A stretch of DNA of 64,000 nucleotides from Achromobacter agilis (GTDB lineage: Bacteria; Pseudomonadota; Gammaproteobacteria; Burkholderiales; Burkholderiaceae_B): contig NZ_UFQB01000006.1 in NCBI RefSeq assembly GCF_900496965.1, positions 186,001 to 250,000 on the forward strand, read 5' to 3'. Within the stretch, counting starts at the first letter, position 1. Every line of letters begins with the position of its first letter. The notes under the pieces are model-generated. The model saw nothing but the letters and a program-made list of their open reading frames with translations, had not been told where the DNA came from and did not search any database. The position numbers and the translations under genes were made by a program. Below are positions 24,527 to 33,690 of this stretch, in pieces.

Positions 24527-25273
24527 ATGGAATCCACGTTCGCCGACATCAATCTTTCCGCGGTAGCCAGCGCCATCGCCGACCCGGCGCGCGCGCGCAT
24601 GCTGTGCGTGCTGCTGGACGGCCGCGCCCGCACGGCAACGGAATTGGCGGCGGTGGCCGATATCGGCGCATCCACAGCCAGCGGCCATTTCCAGCGTTTG
24701 CGTGAGCAGGGGCTGGTCGAGATGGCCGTGCAGGGTAAGCACCGCTACTACCGGCTCGCCAATGGCGAGGTCGGGCATGCGCTGGAGGCCTTGCTGGTGG
24801 TGGCGGGTGCAGAGCGGACGCCATTCAAACCCAATACGCCTTCCGTGCTGCGCGAGGCGCGTACCTGCTACGACCATATGGCGGGCACGCTGGCCGTGCG
24901 CATCCACGATGCGATGCTGGGCCGGCGCTGGCTCGAGGCCGACGGCCGCGGCTACCTACTGACGCCTTTGGGTGAGGCCGCGCTGGCGCAGGTCGGCGTG
25001 GATGTCGCGCAGGCGCGGCAACGCCGTCGGCGCTTTGCCTGCGCGTGCCTGGACTGGAGCGAACGCCGTTCGCATCTCGGCGGCGCGTTGGGCGCGGCTT
25101 TGCTGGACGCGCTGCTGCAGCGGGGCTGGATCAGCAAGGACCTCGATTCGCGCGCGCTCAGCGTCACGAAGCGGGGAGAGCGGCAATTTCCCGCATTCTT
25201 CGGCAAGGCTGACGGGCAGTCCGCCGCGCCTGAGGCCGCCTGGCTGCCCGGGGAAAGCAACGTCGCCGCATAA
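24527..25273 (+). CDS. ArsR-family winged-helix regulator with C-terminal extension
   Basis: 248 residues, longer than the usual 100. HTH part: ADPARARMLCVLLDGRARTATELAAVADIGASTASGHFQRLREQGLVEMAVQGKHRYYRLA. The C-terminal half has RTCYDHMAGTLAVRIHDAML and DWSERRSHLGGALGAALL with a cluster of cysteines and histidines (RTCYDH, FACACLDWSERRSH) that could bind a metal. Divergent from the MFS gene, likely its repressor. The extended form is a known ArsR subtype linked to MFS genes. Confidence 0.9.
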   Translation: MESTFADINLSAVASAIADPARARMLCVLLDGRARTATELAAVADIGASTASGHFQRLREQGLVEMAVQGKHRYYRLANGEVGHALEALLVVAGAERTPFKPNTPSVLREARTCYDHMAGTLAVRIHDAMLGRRWLEADGRGYLLTPLGEAALAQVGVDVAQARQRRRRFACACLDWSERRSHLGGALGAALLDALLQRGWISKDLDSRALSVTKRGERQFPAFFGKADGQSAAPEAAWLPGESNVAA

Positions 25274-25712
25274 CGCCGTCACGCCCCCCTCGTTCGCGAA
25301 GCCGGCGGCAAGTGCCAGGTGTATGCGGCGGGCGTGCCGCGCAAGCAAGCAGCCGGCCATACGGTGTCCAACCGTCTACCGCTGGGGGCTGGACGCAGAC
25401 CGGTGCATCATCGGCGGCGCGCGTCAGTCGACGGGCATGAATCCATCCGAAAGTGTGGATACGCAACAGCTTTAGGGTAATCCCCGTGAATCGGCGCGGG
25501 GAGGCCTTCCTGGCGCGTTCCGCGTTTGCGCGCAGACCGCGTCAGGCTTGACCGTCCGGGCGGGAGCCAGTCTCGTTTCCGCCGGAGCTGAAAAACGGGG
25601 ACATAATTCCCGTGATGCAACAGTGTTTCTATTTTCTGCCCGGGTTACAAAACATATCTGAACTGTCATAGGTAGCCGGGGTATGCTGGATCGTAGACAG
25701 AGGGCATCCGAA
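25274..25712. other. 439-base interval without a supportable gene
   Basis: No credible coding frame on either strand. The last 100 bases are more AT-rich (around 25620-25670) and probably hold the promoter and leader of the small gene at 25713. No strong hairpin terminator for the ArsR gene was found. Confidence 0.5.
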
Positions 25713-25985
25713 GTGCATCAGAACAACTTGATCTACAAGGGATACCGGCTTACGGCCAAAGTGTCCCGGGGCGCCGGCGCAGAGGTTGAAGCGCCACCCA
25801 GCGGCCCCGTATTCATTGCGTCGGTAATGGTGGTCCAGGCGGGCGCCGTTCTCGAAGGCGGCGACGAATATCCCGTTCCGTGCTTTGCCGAGGGCGGCTT
25901 CGTCTTCAGCCCGCGCGAAGCGGTGCATGCGGCCATCCTGCATGGCCGCGAGATCGTCGACGGCCTGACCAACCTGCCGTCCTGA
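25713..25985 (+). CDS. Conserved small protein, paralogue of the csp partner gene at 1759
   Basis: 90 residues from GTG 25713, chosen because it places the start in line with the paralogue (HQNNLIYKGYRLTAKVSR against HNNMVYKGYRLTASVSR) and AGAGGG lies about eight bases upstream; an in-frame ATG exists at 25683. The C-terminal FAEGGFVFSPREAVHAAILHG matches the paralogue's FASGGFVSSPVLAVDAAINHG. Here it is without a csp gene. Unknown function. Confidence 0.75.
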   Translation: MHQNNLIYKGYRLTAKVSRGAGAEVEAPPSGPVFIASVMVVQAGAVLEGGDEYPVPCFAEGGFVFSPREAVHAAILHGREIVDGLTNLPS

Positions 25986-25993
25986 CGCGGCGC

Positions 25994-26758
25994 CTAACCG
26001 GAAAAGACCTCGCGCCAGTCGCGCGTCTTGGCGAGCGTCTGCACGCTGGCGGATTGTTCGAGGATGGTCACGGCCTTCTTGAACTCGTCGGCCGAGGCGC
26101 CGTCTTCCAGAATGACCATGCGCGAATTGCGCGCATCGGCCATCTTCACGTCCGACATCTTGCCGTGGGTCTGGTAGACCTGGGTCCAGTCCATCTTCTT
26201 GCCGGCCTTCAAGGCGATCGGTTCGATGTAGGTCAGCGCCGTGCTGCCGGACGCGCGCACCGCGAACGCAAAATCCGCCGGGTGGCCGCTGCTACCCTTG
26301 GCGCGGGCGCCCTTGACCAGGCGGTTCGCGCCCACGCCTTCAGCCAGCGCGCGGCCCACCTGTGCGCGGAAGCGCAATTGGCTGAATCTGGGCATCCACT
26401 TGGCGCATTGGAACGACAGCGCCATCGCCAGCTTCACCGCATCCCACAGGGCTTCCTGGAGGTGTTCGTTGGGCCCGGATGCGACGATGGCGCCCGTGCG
26501 ATCGAAGTGCGCCAGGCTTACGCCAGGCGTCTCGTTCAGCAGATCGATGCGCTTGGCCGGCAGCTCGATGCCGTAGCTCGATGCGTGCATCGCGGTTTCA
26601 CAGGCATCGGTCAGGTAGAACGACGATTCATCGGGGTGCGCGATGAAGAACGCCGCATGCTGCCCGTCCAGGCCCAGTGTCATGGGCGATACGGCGCGGA
26701 TGGCATGCTCGCCAGCCGGCAGGACAGTCCAGCCGGAGGCTTCCAGAAAATTGCTCAT
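25994..26758 (-). CDS. Unknown protein, DUF1828-like N-terminus
   Basis: 254 residues. The ATG at 26758 overlaps the upstream stop (ATGA, 26755-26758). The N-terminal pattern AVSPMTLGLDGQHAAFFIAHPDESSFYLTDACETAMHASSYGI resembles the DUF1828 layout (a beta unit followed by LTD-G-x-T-x-x-L-x-x-x-G), but I cannot verify this. The C-terminal part (FAFAVRASGSTALTYIEPIALKAGKKMDWTQVYQ) looks like a separate domain. No signal or membrane segment, so cytoplasmic. Coupled to the 178-residue gene upstream as a two-gene unit. DUF1828/1829 proteins occur on plasmids and phages; a defence or toxin role is only a possibility. Confidence 0.6.
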   Translation of the reverse strand: MSNFLEASGWTVLPAGEHAIRAVSPMTLGLDGQHAAFFIAHPDESSFYLTDACETAMHASSYGIELPAKRIDLLNETPGVSLAHFDRTGAIVASGPNEHLQEALWDAVKLAMALSFQCAKWMPRFSQLRFRAQVGRALAEGVGANRLVKGARAKGSSGHPADFAFAVRASGSTALTYIEPIALKAGKKMDWTQVYQTHGKMSDVKMADARNSRMVILEDGASADEFKKAVTILEQSASVQTLAKTRDWREVFSG

Positions 26759-27291
26759 AGGATCAGTTCGATTTGGCGGCCTTTGAGCGGATGCGCGAAG
26801 CCGCCGTTCAGCGTCAGGTTCGCCCGCGGCAGGAAGTGCTGCATCAGCGCGCCGATGGTGTACAGGGCGGGCACGACGGGCTCGGCATAGCCTTCGCCGT
26901 CGTCCACCCAGATGTGTTCGTGGCTGCGGTCCGCAAGCGGCTTGCGGAATTGCGGCCGGCCTTCGCCCACCAGACTGGTGTGGAAGGAGTCGTCGGTGTC
27001 CACGCCGTACACGCGGTGCGGGCCCACGAAGAGGCTGGCGCAAAAGGCTTCGGCAAGGAAAATGGTGGCCTGGCCATGCACGACGGTGCGCGCGCCGCGA
27101 TAGGTTGCGCGGAAGATCACGTCTTCGCGCACTTCCCCCTTGATCCGGCATGCGCTCGCGAATTCCATCCATTGGAGGTCAGTGGCGGCGGGCTTCGGAA
27201 TCCAGGCGATCGGTTTTACGGTTTCCTTGGGTTCGGCAAGGATCTCTTGCACCTCATCAACGGTGATTAACGGTTCGAACTTCTTGGCCAT
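26755..27291 (-). CDS. Unknown protein, first gene of a coupled pair
   Basis: 178 residues, starting MAKKFEPLITVDEVQEILAEP. No recognised family. Cytoplasmic by composition; a conserved-looking middle SFHTSLVGEGRPQFRKPL and an acidic patch HIWVDDGEGYAEP are notable. It overlaps the DUF1828-like gene by four bases, so the two products are probably made in fixed ratio and may act together. 183 bases upstream to the YpfJ stop codon hold their promoter. Confidence 0.6.
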   Translation of the reverse strand: MAKKFEPLITVDEVQEILAEPKETVKPIAWIPKPAATDLQWMEFASACRIKGEVREDVIFRATYRGARTVVHGQATIFLAEAFCASLFVGPHRVYGVDTDDSFHTSLVGEGRPQFRKPLADRSHEHIWVDDGEGYAEPVVPALYTIGALMQHFLPRANLTLNGGFAHPLKGRQIELIL

Positions 27292-27474
27292 GGAACTGAT
27301 CTAGGGTCTGGGAAATGCGCACGCCGGCGAATTGGGCCGGGCGCGTGCCGCGCCGCTCGGCCGGGGCTGCGGAGAAACGCGCGCAACACGGCGAGGGGGC
27401 GTAATCTTACAAGATGGAGACACGGCCCTGCTGGAGACTGTATGGATATACAGGCATGGCGGGCCGGCGCGGGC

Positions 27475-28329
<855 letters not shown>

Positions 28330-28415
28330 TCTGTTTCTCCGGGCGGGTCGGCGTTCCCGCCATTTTGCATCGCCGTTCTTCACTGGGCGACCTTCAAGAG
28401 TGTTAGGATAAACCC

Positions 28416-29042
28416 ATGGCTCTGTATTTCTCCATTCACCCCGCGAATCCGCAACCACGCCTGCTCAAGCAGGCGGCCCAATGGCTTACCGACGGTGGCC
28501 TCGTGGCCGTTCCCACAGACTCCAGCTACGCGGTCGTCGCCCGCCTGGACGACAAGGACGCCGCCGATGGATTGCGCCGGCTGCGGGGGCTGGATGAACG
28601 CCACCATCTCACCCTTCTTTGCCGCGACCTGGCCGAAATTGGCCACTTCGCACGCGTGGACAACCGCCAGTACCGCCTGCTGAAGGCCGCGACGCCCGGC
28701 CCCTGGACGTTCATCCTGGAAGCCACCAAGGAAGTGCCGCGGCGCGTGTCGCATCCTTCGCGCAAGACCATCGGCATCCGCGTGCCCGACCATCCGGTCA
28801 TGCTGGGCCTGCTGGAGCAGGTGGGGGCACCGCTGCTGTCCACCACGCTCATTCCCAAGGACGAGTCCGAAGCGCTGAACGATGCGGAAGATATCCGCGA
28901 ACGCTACGAACACTCCCTGGCGGCCATCATCGACGCGGGCGCCTGCCCGCAATCGCCGACCACCGTGATCGACCTCACCAGCGAAGAGCCGGTGGTGGTG
29001 CGCGTGGGTCGCGGCGATCCGGCGACGCTGGGCCTTGCCTGA
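28416..29042 (+). CDS. YciO/Sua5-family L-threonylcarbamoyladenylate synthase-like protein
   Basis: 208 residues: LVAVPTDSSYAVVARLDDKDA near the N-terminus, LTLLCRDLAEIGHFARVDN, then GPWTFILEAT and PLLSTTLIPKDES. This matches the YciO branch of the Sua5/YrdC family rather than TsaC itself. The family binds ATP and double-stranded RNA; TsaC makes threonylcarbamoyl-AMP for the t6A tRNA modification, while the role of YciO is less certain. It leads a core cluster with the M50 protease and dapA. Confidence 0.9.
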   Translation: MALYFSIHPANPQPRLLKQAAQWLTDGGLVAVPTDSSYAVVARLDDKDAADGLRRLRGLDERHHLTLLCRDLAEIGHFARVDNRQYRLLKAATPGPWTFILEATKEVPRRVSHPSRKTIGIRVPDHPVMLGLLEQVGAPLLSTTLIPKDESEALNDAEDIRERYEHSLAAIIDAGACPQSPTTVIDLTSEEPVVVRVGRGDPATLGLA

Positions 29043-29111
29043 CCGCGCCGGCCGCAACGCCCCGCGAGCCGCTCTGCGCCGGCTCGCGCCTCATCTACAA
29101 TCCGGTTCGCC

Positions 29112-29759
29112 ATGAACGACATCATCCAAACCATTGCGGTCTACGCGATACCGGTTATCTTCGCCATCACCCTGCACGAGGCCGCGCACGGCTTCGTCGC
29201 GCGCATGTTCGGCGACCCGACGGCCCACCAGGCCGGCCGTATCAGCCTGAACCCCGCGCGGCACATCGATCCCGTCGGCACATTGCTGGTGCCGGTGGCG
29301 ATCCTGCTGGCGTCCAAGCTGCTGGGCAGCCCGGGCATGCTGTTCGGCTGGGCCAAGCCGGTGCCGGTGGACTTCGGCCGTCTGCGCCGGCCCAAGCAGG
29401 ACATGCTCTGGGTGGCGCTGGCCGGTCCCGCCGCCAACCTGCTCATGGCGATCCTGTGGGCGTTTTCGCTGCGCCTGTTCCTGGAATCGGGCCTGCAGGA
29501 AACATTCTGGTTCGAAATGGCCGTGGCCGGCGTGAACGTCAACCTGGTGCTGATGGCGCTGAACCTGCTGCCCATCCTGCCCCTGGACGGGGGACGTATC
29601 CTTTTCAGCCTGCTGCCCAACCGCCTGGCCTGGCAGTACTCGAAAATCGAGCCGTATGGCCTGGTGATCGTCGTCGTCCTGCTGGTGACGGATGTGCTCT
29701 GGCTTTTGATGCGGCCGGTGCTCGGTTTGGGAACGACAATCGTTCAATGGTTCTTATAA
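29112..29759 (+). CDS. Site-2-protease-family membrane zinc peptidase (M50)
   Basis: 215 residues with about five membrane segments. HEAAHG (histidines near residues 23 and 27) forms the HExxH zinc site within the first membrane segment, and NLLPILPLDGGRILF near residue 156 supplies the aspartate. It lacks a PDZ domain, so it is the short family form and not RseP. Natural substrate unknown. Located between YciO and dapA. Confidence 0.92.
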   Translation: MNDIIQTIAVYAIPVIFAITLHEAAHGFVARMFGDPTAHQAGRISLNPARHIDPVGTLLVPVAILLASKLLGSPGMLFGWAKPVPVDFGRLRRPKQDMLWVALAGPAANLLMAILWAFSLRLFLESGLQETFWFEMAVAGVNVNLVLMALNLLPILPLDGGRILFSLLPNRLAWQYSKIEPYGLVIVVVLLVTDVLWLLMRPVLGLGTTIVQWFL

Positions 29760-29846
29760 GATTTCGGCCAATATCCGTTAAACTCAGCAGTTTCACTGAT
29801 TCTGGCCTTGGGGCATCCTGCCGCGGGGCCTTGGAGCCCTACATTT

Positions 29847-30752
29847 ATGGCATCCCCTGCAACCGCCGCAGGCGTTAATTTCCAGGGCAGCATGGTGGCC
29901 CTGGTCACCCCAATGCAGCCCGACGGCAGCCTCGATTACGCTGCCTACCGGTCGTTGATCGACTGGCACGTCCAGGAAGAAACCGACGCGCTGGTGGTGG
30001 TGGGCACCACCGGGGAATCGCCCACGGTCTCCATGGAAGAACACGCGGAGCTGATCCGCGTTGCCGTCGAACACGCCGCGGGCCGCATTCCGGTCATCGC
30101 GGGGGTGGGCGCCAACTCTACCGACGAAGCCATCCACCTGACGCGCCATGCCAAGGCCGTCGGCGCGCAGGCCGGCCTGTCGGTCGTTCCGTACTACAAC
30201 AAGCCTTCGCAAGAAGGCCTGTACCGCCATTTCCGCACCGTCGCGGAAACGGTCGATCTGCCCACCATCCTGTACAACGTGCCGGGCCGCACCGTTGCCG
30301 ACATGAGCAACGACACGATCCTGCGCTTGGCGCAGGTGCCGGGCATCATCGGCATCAAGGACGCCACCGGCGACATCGCGCGCGGCGGTTTGCTGCTGCG
30401 CGAGGCGCCCGCCAGCTTCCAGGTCTTCAGCGGCGATGACCCCACCGCCGCCGCCCTGATCCTGCTGGGCGCGCGCGGTAACATCTCCGTGACGGCCAAC
30501 GTGGCGCCGAAGCTCATGCGTGACCTCTGTGCGGCCGCTCTGGCCGGCAATGTGCCCACGGTGCGTGAACTTAATGCACGCCTGGCGCGTCTGAACAAGG
30601 CTTTGTTCGTTGAAGCCAACCCGATCCCCGTCAAGTGGGCGTTGGCCGAGATGGGCCGCAGCGCACTGGGCTACCGGCTGCCGCTGGTGGAACTGGGAGC
30701 GCAGCACCACGCAACGGTGCGCGACGCGCTTCAGGATGCGGGCCTGCTCTAA
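29847..30752 (+). CDS. dapA: 4-hydroxy-tetrahydrodipicolinate synthase
   Basis: 301 residues from ATG 29847; GGAG at 29832 is a little far. Condenses pyruvate with aspartate semialdehyde, the first committed step of lysine and meso-diaminopimelate synthesis. Motifs: [28 protein letters not shown] (tyrosine of the proton relay) and [11 protein letters not shown] with the Schiff-base lysine, then FSGDD. bamC follows after 17 bases, the usual dapA-bamC (nlpB/dapX) arrangement. Confidence 0.97.
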   Translation: MASPATAAGVNFQGSMVALVTPMQPDGSLDYAAYRSLIDWHVQEETDALVVVGTTGESPTVSMEEHAELIRVAVEHAAGRIPVIAGVGANSTDEAIHLTRHAKAVGAQAGLSVVPYYNKPSQEGLYRHFRTVAETVDLPTILYNVPGRTVADMSNDTILRLAQVPGIIGIKDATGDIARGGLLLREAPASFQVFSGDDPTAAALILLGARGNISVTANVAPKLMRDLCAAALAGNVPTVRELNARLARLNKALFVEANPIPVKWALAEMGRSALGYRLPLVELGAQHHATVRDALQDAGLL

Positions 30753-30769
30753 TTATCGTGAGGATACGT

Positions 30770-31894
30770 ATGAACAAACGTCATGCCGGTTTGTCGGCAT
30801 TGATGTCTCTGGTGTTGTTGGCCGGCTGCAGCGAGGTCAACCAACTCCTGGGCAATGAAGAGTCCGTCAATTACAAGAGCGCCGTCACGCAGCGCGGAGA
30901 GCCCCTGAGCATTCCGCCCGACCTGACCCAGGCCAACAGCGATCCACGTTACCGCGCGCCCGCCTCGGGCTCGACGACGTATTCGCAGTTCCAGCAGCAG
31001 GGCGAGGCGCAAGCCAGCGCGCCCAAGACCAGCAACGTGCTGCCCGCCCGCACGGACATGCGTGTCGAGCGCGACGGCGATCTGCGCTGGCTCGTCGTCG
31101 ACCGCGCTCCCGAGGACGTGTTCCCGCGCCTGGTCGACTTCTGGACGGAAACCGGCTTCACCGTGGCCAGCAACAATCCGAGCGCCGGCCTCATCGAGAC
31201 CGACTGGGCGGAAAACCGCGCCAAGATCCCGGAAAGCTGGCTGCGCCAGGCCTTGGGCATGATTCTGGAATCGGCCTGGGATAGCGGCGAGCGCGAGAAA
31301 TTCCGCACCCGCGTCGAGCGCGTCAACGGCCACACGGAAATCTACGTCAGCCACCGCCAGATGCTCGAAAAGCGCGTCGGCGCCGACGGCGGCCAGGTGC
31401 AATGGCAGAACGGCAAGGAAGATCCGGGCCTGAACGCCGCCATGCTGGCCCGCATGATGGTCTATCTGGGTTCCGACGTGGACAACGCCCGCAAGCTGGT
31501 GCAGCAGGCCGAGGCCGCGCCGCAGAAGCCCGCGGTGCAGCAGGACGTCCGCGCGCAGGGCGCGTCGCTTATCGTCGGCGAATCGTTCGACCGCGCCTGG
31601 CGCCGTGTCGGCGTGGCGCTGGACGGCGGTGGTTTTGCCGTCGACGATCGCGACCGTTCCTCCGGCGATTACTTCGTCCGTTACGTCGATACCGACACGG
31701 GCGAGAAGATCGAGCAGCCGGGCTTCTTCAGCCGCATGTTCTCGGGCGACAAGAAGGCCGAGGCGCCGCAGTACCGCATCCACCTGGCCGCCGCCGGCGA
31801 CCAGACCACGGTGACGGTGCTGGACGCCAACGGTACCCGGGACAACAGCGCCACCGCCCAGCGTCTGCTGAGCGTGCTGAAGGACAAGATGTAA
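30770..31894 (+). CDS. bamC: Outer membrane assembly lipoprotein BamC
   Basis: 374 residues with a lipoprotein signal peptide, lipobox LLAGC (cysteine near residue 20). The disordered N-terminal arm (YKSAVTQRGEPLSIPPDLTQ) is the part that contacts BamD in characterised members, followed by two helix-grip domains (DLRWLVVDRAPEDVFPRLVDFWTETGF; SFDRAWRRVGVALDGGGFAVDDRD). An accessory part of the BAM complex that inserts beta-barrel proteins. Located right after dapA, with GAGGA as ribosome binding site. Confidence 0.94.
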   Translation: MNKRHAGLSALMSLVLLAGCSEVNQLLGNEESVNYKSAVTQRGEPLSIPPDLTQANSDPRYRAPASGSTTYSQFQQQGEAQASAPKTSNVLPARTDMRVERDGDLRWLVVDRAPEDVFPRLVDFWTETGFTVASNNPSAGLIETDWAENRAKIPESWLRQALGMILESAWDSGEREKFRTRVERVNGHTEIYVSHRQMLEKRVGADGGQVQWQNGKEDPGLNAAMLARMMVYLGSDVDNARKLVQQAEAAPQKPAVQQDVRAQGASLIVGESFDRAWRRVGVALDGGGFAVDDRDRSSGDYFVRYVDTDTGEKIEQPGFFSRMFSGDKKAEAPQYRIHLAAAGDQTTVTVLDANGTRDNSATAQRLLSVLKDKM

Positions 31895-31933
31895 GGCACA
31901 CGCCCGCCTGGCGCCATGGCGCCGGCTGGATGA

Positions 31934-31963
31934 AAAGAGGCCCCTTGCGGGGCTTCTTTTTTT
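31934..31963 (+). terminator. Rho-independent terminator after bamC
   Basis: AGAGGCCCC and GGGGCTTCT (one mismatch) around TTGC, followed by a run of seven T. Confidence 0.8.
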
Positions 31964-32005
31964 GCCGCCGCAACGGCAGCCGGTTTTCAGGGCGGCGCGG
32001 CGGGC

Positions 32006-32050
32006 GACGTAAAAAGGCCCCGGCAGTAACTGCCGGGGCCTTTTTACGTC
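32006..32050. terminator. Bidirectional terminator, perfect 22-bp inverted repeat
   Basis: Arms from 32006 to 32050 are perfectly complementary around a single central A; the stem has AAAAAGGCCCCGGC on one side and GCCGGGGCCTTTTT on the other, so it works in both directions between bamC and the convergent small lipoprotein gene. Confidence 0.9.
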
Positions 32051-32081
32051 CTCTCAGGGCGGGGGTTCGCCTCGGAGCGGA

Positions 32082-32279
32082 TCAGGAAGCGGGCGTGGTC
32101 GAACCACCCGGCGCGGGGGCCGGAGCCGGGGCCGGCGTGGTGGCCGGGGGCGTGGTGGGGGCAGGCGTGCTGGCGCCCGGAGCGGGGTTGGTCGCGGGCG
32201 CCGAAGCATCTTCCTTCTTGTTGCAGGCGCTGAGCGCGACGGCCAGCACCGAGGCAATAATCAAGGTTTTGCTCATCAT
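32082..32279 (-). CDS. Small Pro/Ala/Thr-rich lipoprotein
   Basis: 65 residues: a lipoprotein signal peptide with lipobox ALSAC (cysteine at residue 19) and a low-complexity mature part almost entirely Pro, Ala, Thr and Gly. Likely a short unfolded surface or periplasmic tail. Small proteins of this kind are common in this group; function unknown. Confidence 0.65.
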   Translation of the reverse strand: MMSKTLIIASVLAVALSACNKKEDASAPATNPAPGASTPAPTTPPATTPAPAPAPAPGGSTTPAS

Positions 32280-32496
32280 TTTTAGACTCCTGTAGATGAC
32301 GACTCTTGAAACCCCGTTAGGGGAAACCAGAATCCAGGCTACAGGATCACGCGGGCCGATCCGGTGTGAAAGTTAAAAAGGTGGCTTCCCAACGGCAACA
32401 AACCTTTCAGCTTCGTGTTATGTCTTTCTTGATGTGACTCGCCGAACAGACCTGATTTCGTTCTGTGCAAGACTGATACGGACCCGTTTCCAGATA

Positions 32497-33690
32497 CTAC
32501 GCCGCCCGGTAGTGGATCCAGCCGGAATCCAGCCAATCCGCGAGGCAGGAGCGCGCCTCGTCGGACAGCCGGGCGCAGGACGGATCGGCGCAGTCCAGGC
32601 TGCGCGCATCGGCAAGCCGGCGCAGGGCAGCGTCCGCCGGCGTCATCGCGGTCTCGCCGTTGATGAACAGCTGCTTGCCCCGATACAGCATGCGGGTGCG
32701 CCGATCCAGCGCCAGCCGGCCCGATGCGGGCCAGTCCTCTTCCAGGTCCACGTCCATGCCTTCGGGCGGGTCGAACACGCTGAGATTGCTGGGCTCGGTC
32801 AGCCAGCAGCCCAGGAAACGCGAGGCCAGCGCCTCGTCGAAACGCAGCTTCTCCACGGTTTCCAGCGTGGCGGCGACCAGCGCGTCGGGCAGGGCCGCCG
32901 GCGTGTCGACGGCGGGCTGGCCGGGATCGCGGTAGACCGCGGAGAGCTTCGGGCCGGGCAGAGCGGGTTCGCCGTAGGGGCCGCCCAGCAGGCCAACGCG
33001 CGCCATGACCTGGTCCGCGGCCGCTTCCAGCAGCCCGCGGGCTAGCGTGGCCTGCGTGGGGGCGCGAAAGCCGATGGAGATGGTCATGCATCCGTCGCCC
33101 GCCGCGACGCCGTCGTGAGCGGCCTGGGGCGGCAGGTAGAGCATGTCGCCGGGGGCCAGGACGGCCGTCTCCTCGGGCTCGAAGCGGCTCAGGATCTTCA
33201 GCGGCAGGCCGGGCTCCAGGGACAGGTCCTTCTGGCGGCCGTAGCGCCATTCGCGCTCGCCCGCTGCCTGCAGCAGGAACACATCGTAGCTGTCGAAGTG
33301 CGGGCCCACGCCGCCGCCATGGCTGGCGATGCTGATCATCACGTCGTCCAGGCGGGCGTCGGGGATGAAGCGGAACAGTTGCATCAGTTCGGACGCGGCA
33401 TCGCTGTGGAGGTCCACGCTCTGCACCAGCAGGGTCCAGTCGCCTTCGTCGTCCTTGGGCAGGCGCGCGAAGGGGCCATTCTCCATCTGCCATTCGCCGT
33501 TCTCGCGCCAGATGAGGCGCGATTCCACGTCGTCGCGGCGCGCGAGTTTCTTGATGGCGGCGATCGTGACGGGCGGTTTGAAAGCGGGGATAGCCTGCCG
33601 GATCAGCAGAGGCTTGCGCTGCCAATAGCGGCGCATGAAGTCATTGGGACTCTGGTTGCCCAGCAGCGTCAAGGGTTGGTCGAGGTTCAT
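32497..33690 (-). CDS. roxA: Ribosomal protein L16 arginine hydroxylase (JmjC/cupin, YcfD)
   Basis: 397 residues, a 2-oxoglutarate/Fe(II) oxygenase with JmjC fold that in E. coli hydroxylates an arginine of ribosomal protein L16. The iron site is [13 protein letters not shown] (H-x-D) with the distal histidine in [13 protein letters not shown]-terminus [18 protein letters not shown] and the dimerisation/winged-helix C-terminus match the family length. ATG 33690 overlaps the mutS stop by four bases, so mutS and roxA are co-translated. Confidence 0.93.
   Translation of the reverse strand: MNLDQPLTLLGNQSPNDFMRRYWQRKPLLIRQAIPAFKPPVTIAAIKKLARRDDVESRLIWRENGEWQMENGPFARLPKDDEGDWTLLVQSVDLHSDAASELMQLFRFIPDARLDDVMISIASHGGGVGPHFDSYDVFLLQAAGEREWRYGRQKDLSLEPGLPLKILSRFEPEETAVLAPGDMLYLPPQAAHDGVAAGDGCMTISIGFRAPTQATLARGLLEAAADQVMARVGLLGGPYGEPALPGPKLSAVYRDPGQPAVDTPAALPDALVAATLETVEKLRFDEALASRFLGCWLTEPSNLSVFDPPEGMDVDLEEDWPASGRLALDRRTRMLYRGKQLFINGETAMTPADAALRRLADARSLDCADPSCARLSDEARSCLADWLDSGWIHYRAA

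Noticed and set aside
22835-24907. 690-codon minus-strand reading across PaiB, MFS and ArsR
   Set aside because: It runs across three well-supported genes in the wrong frame and has a low-complexity composition.
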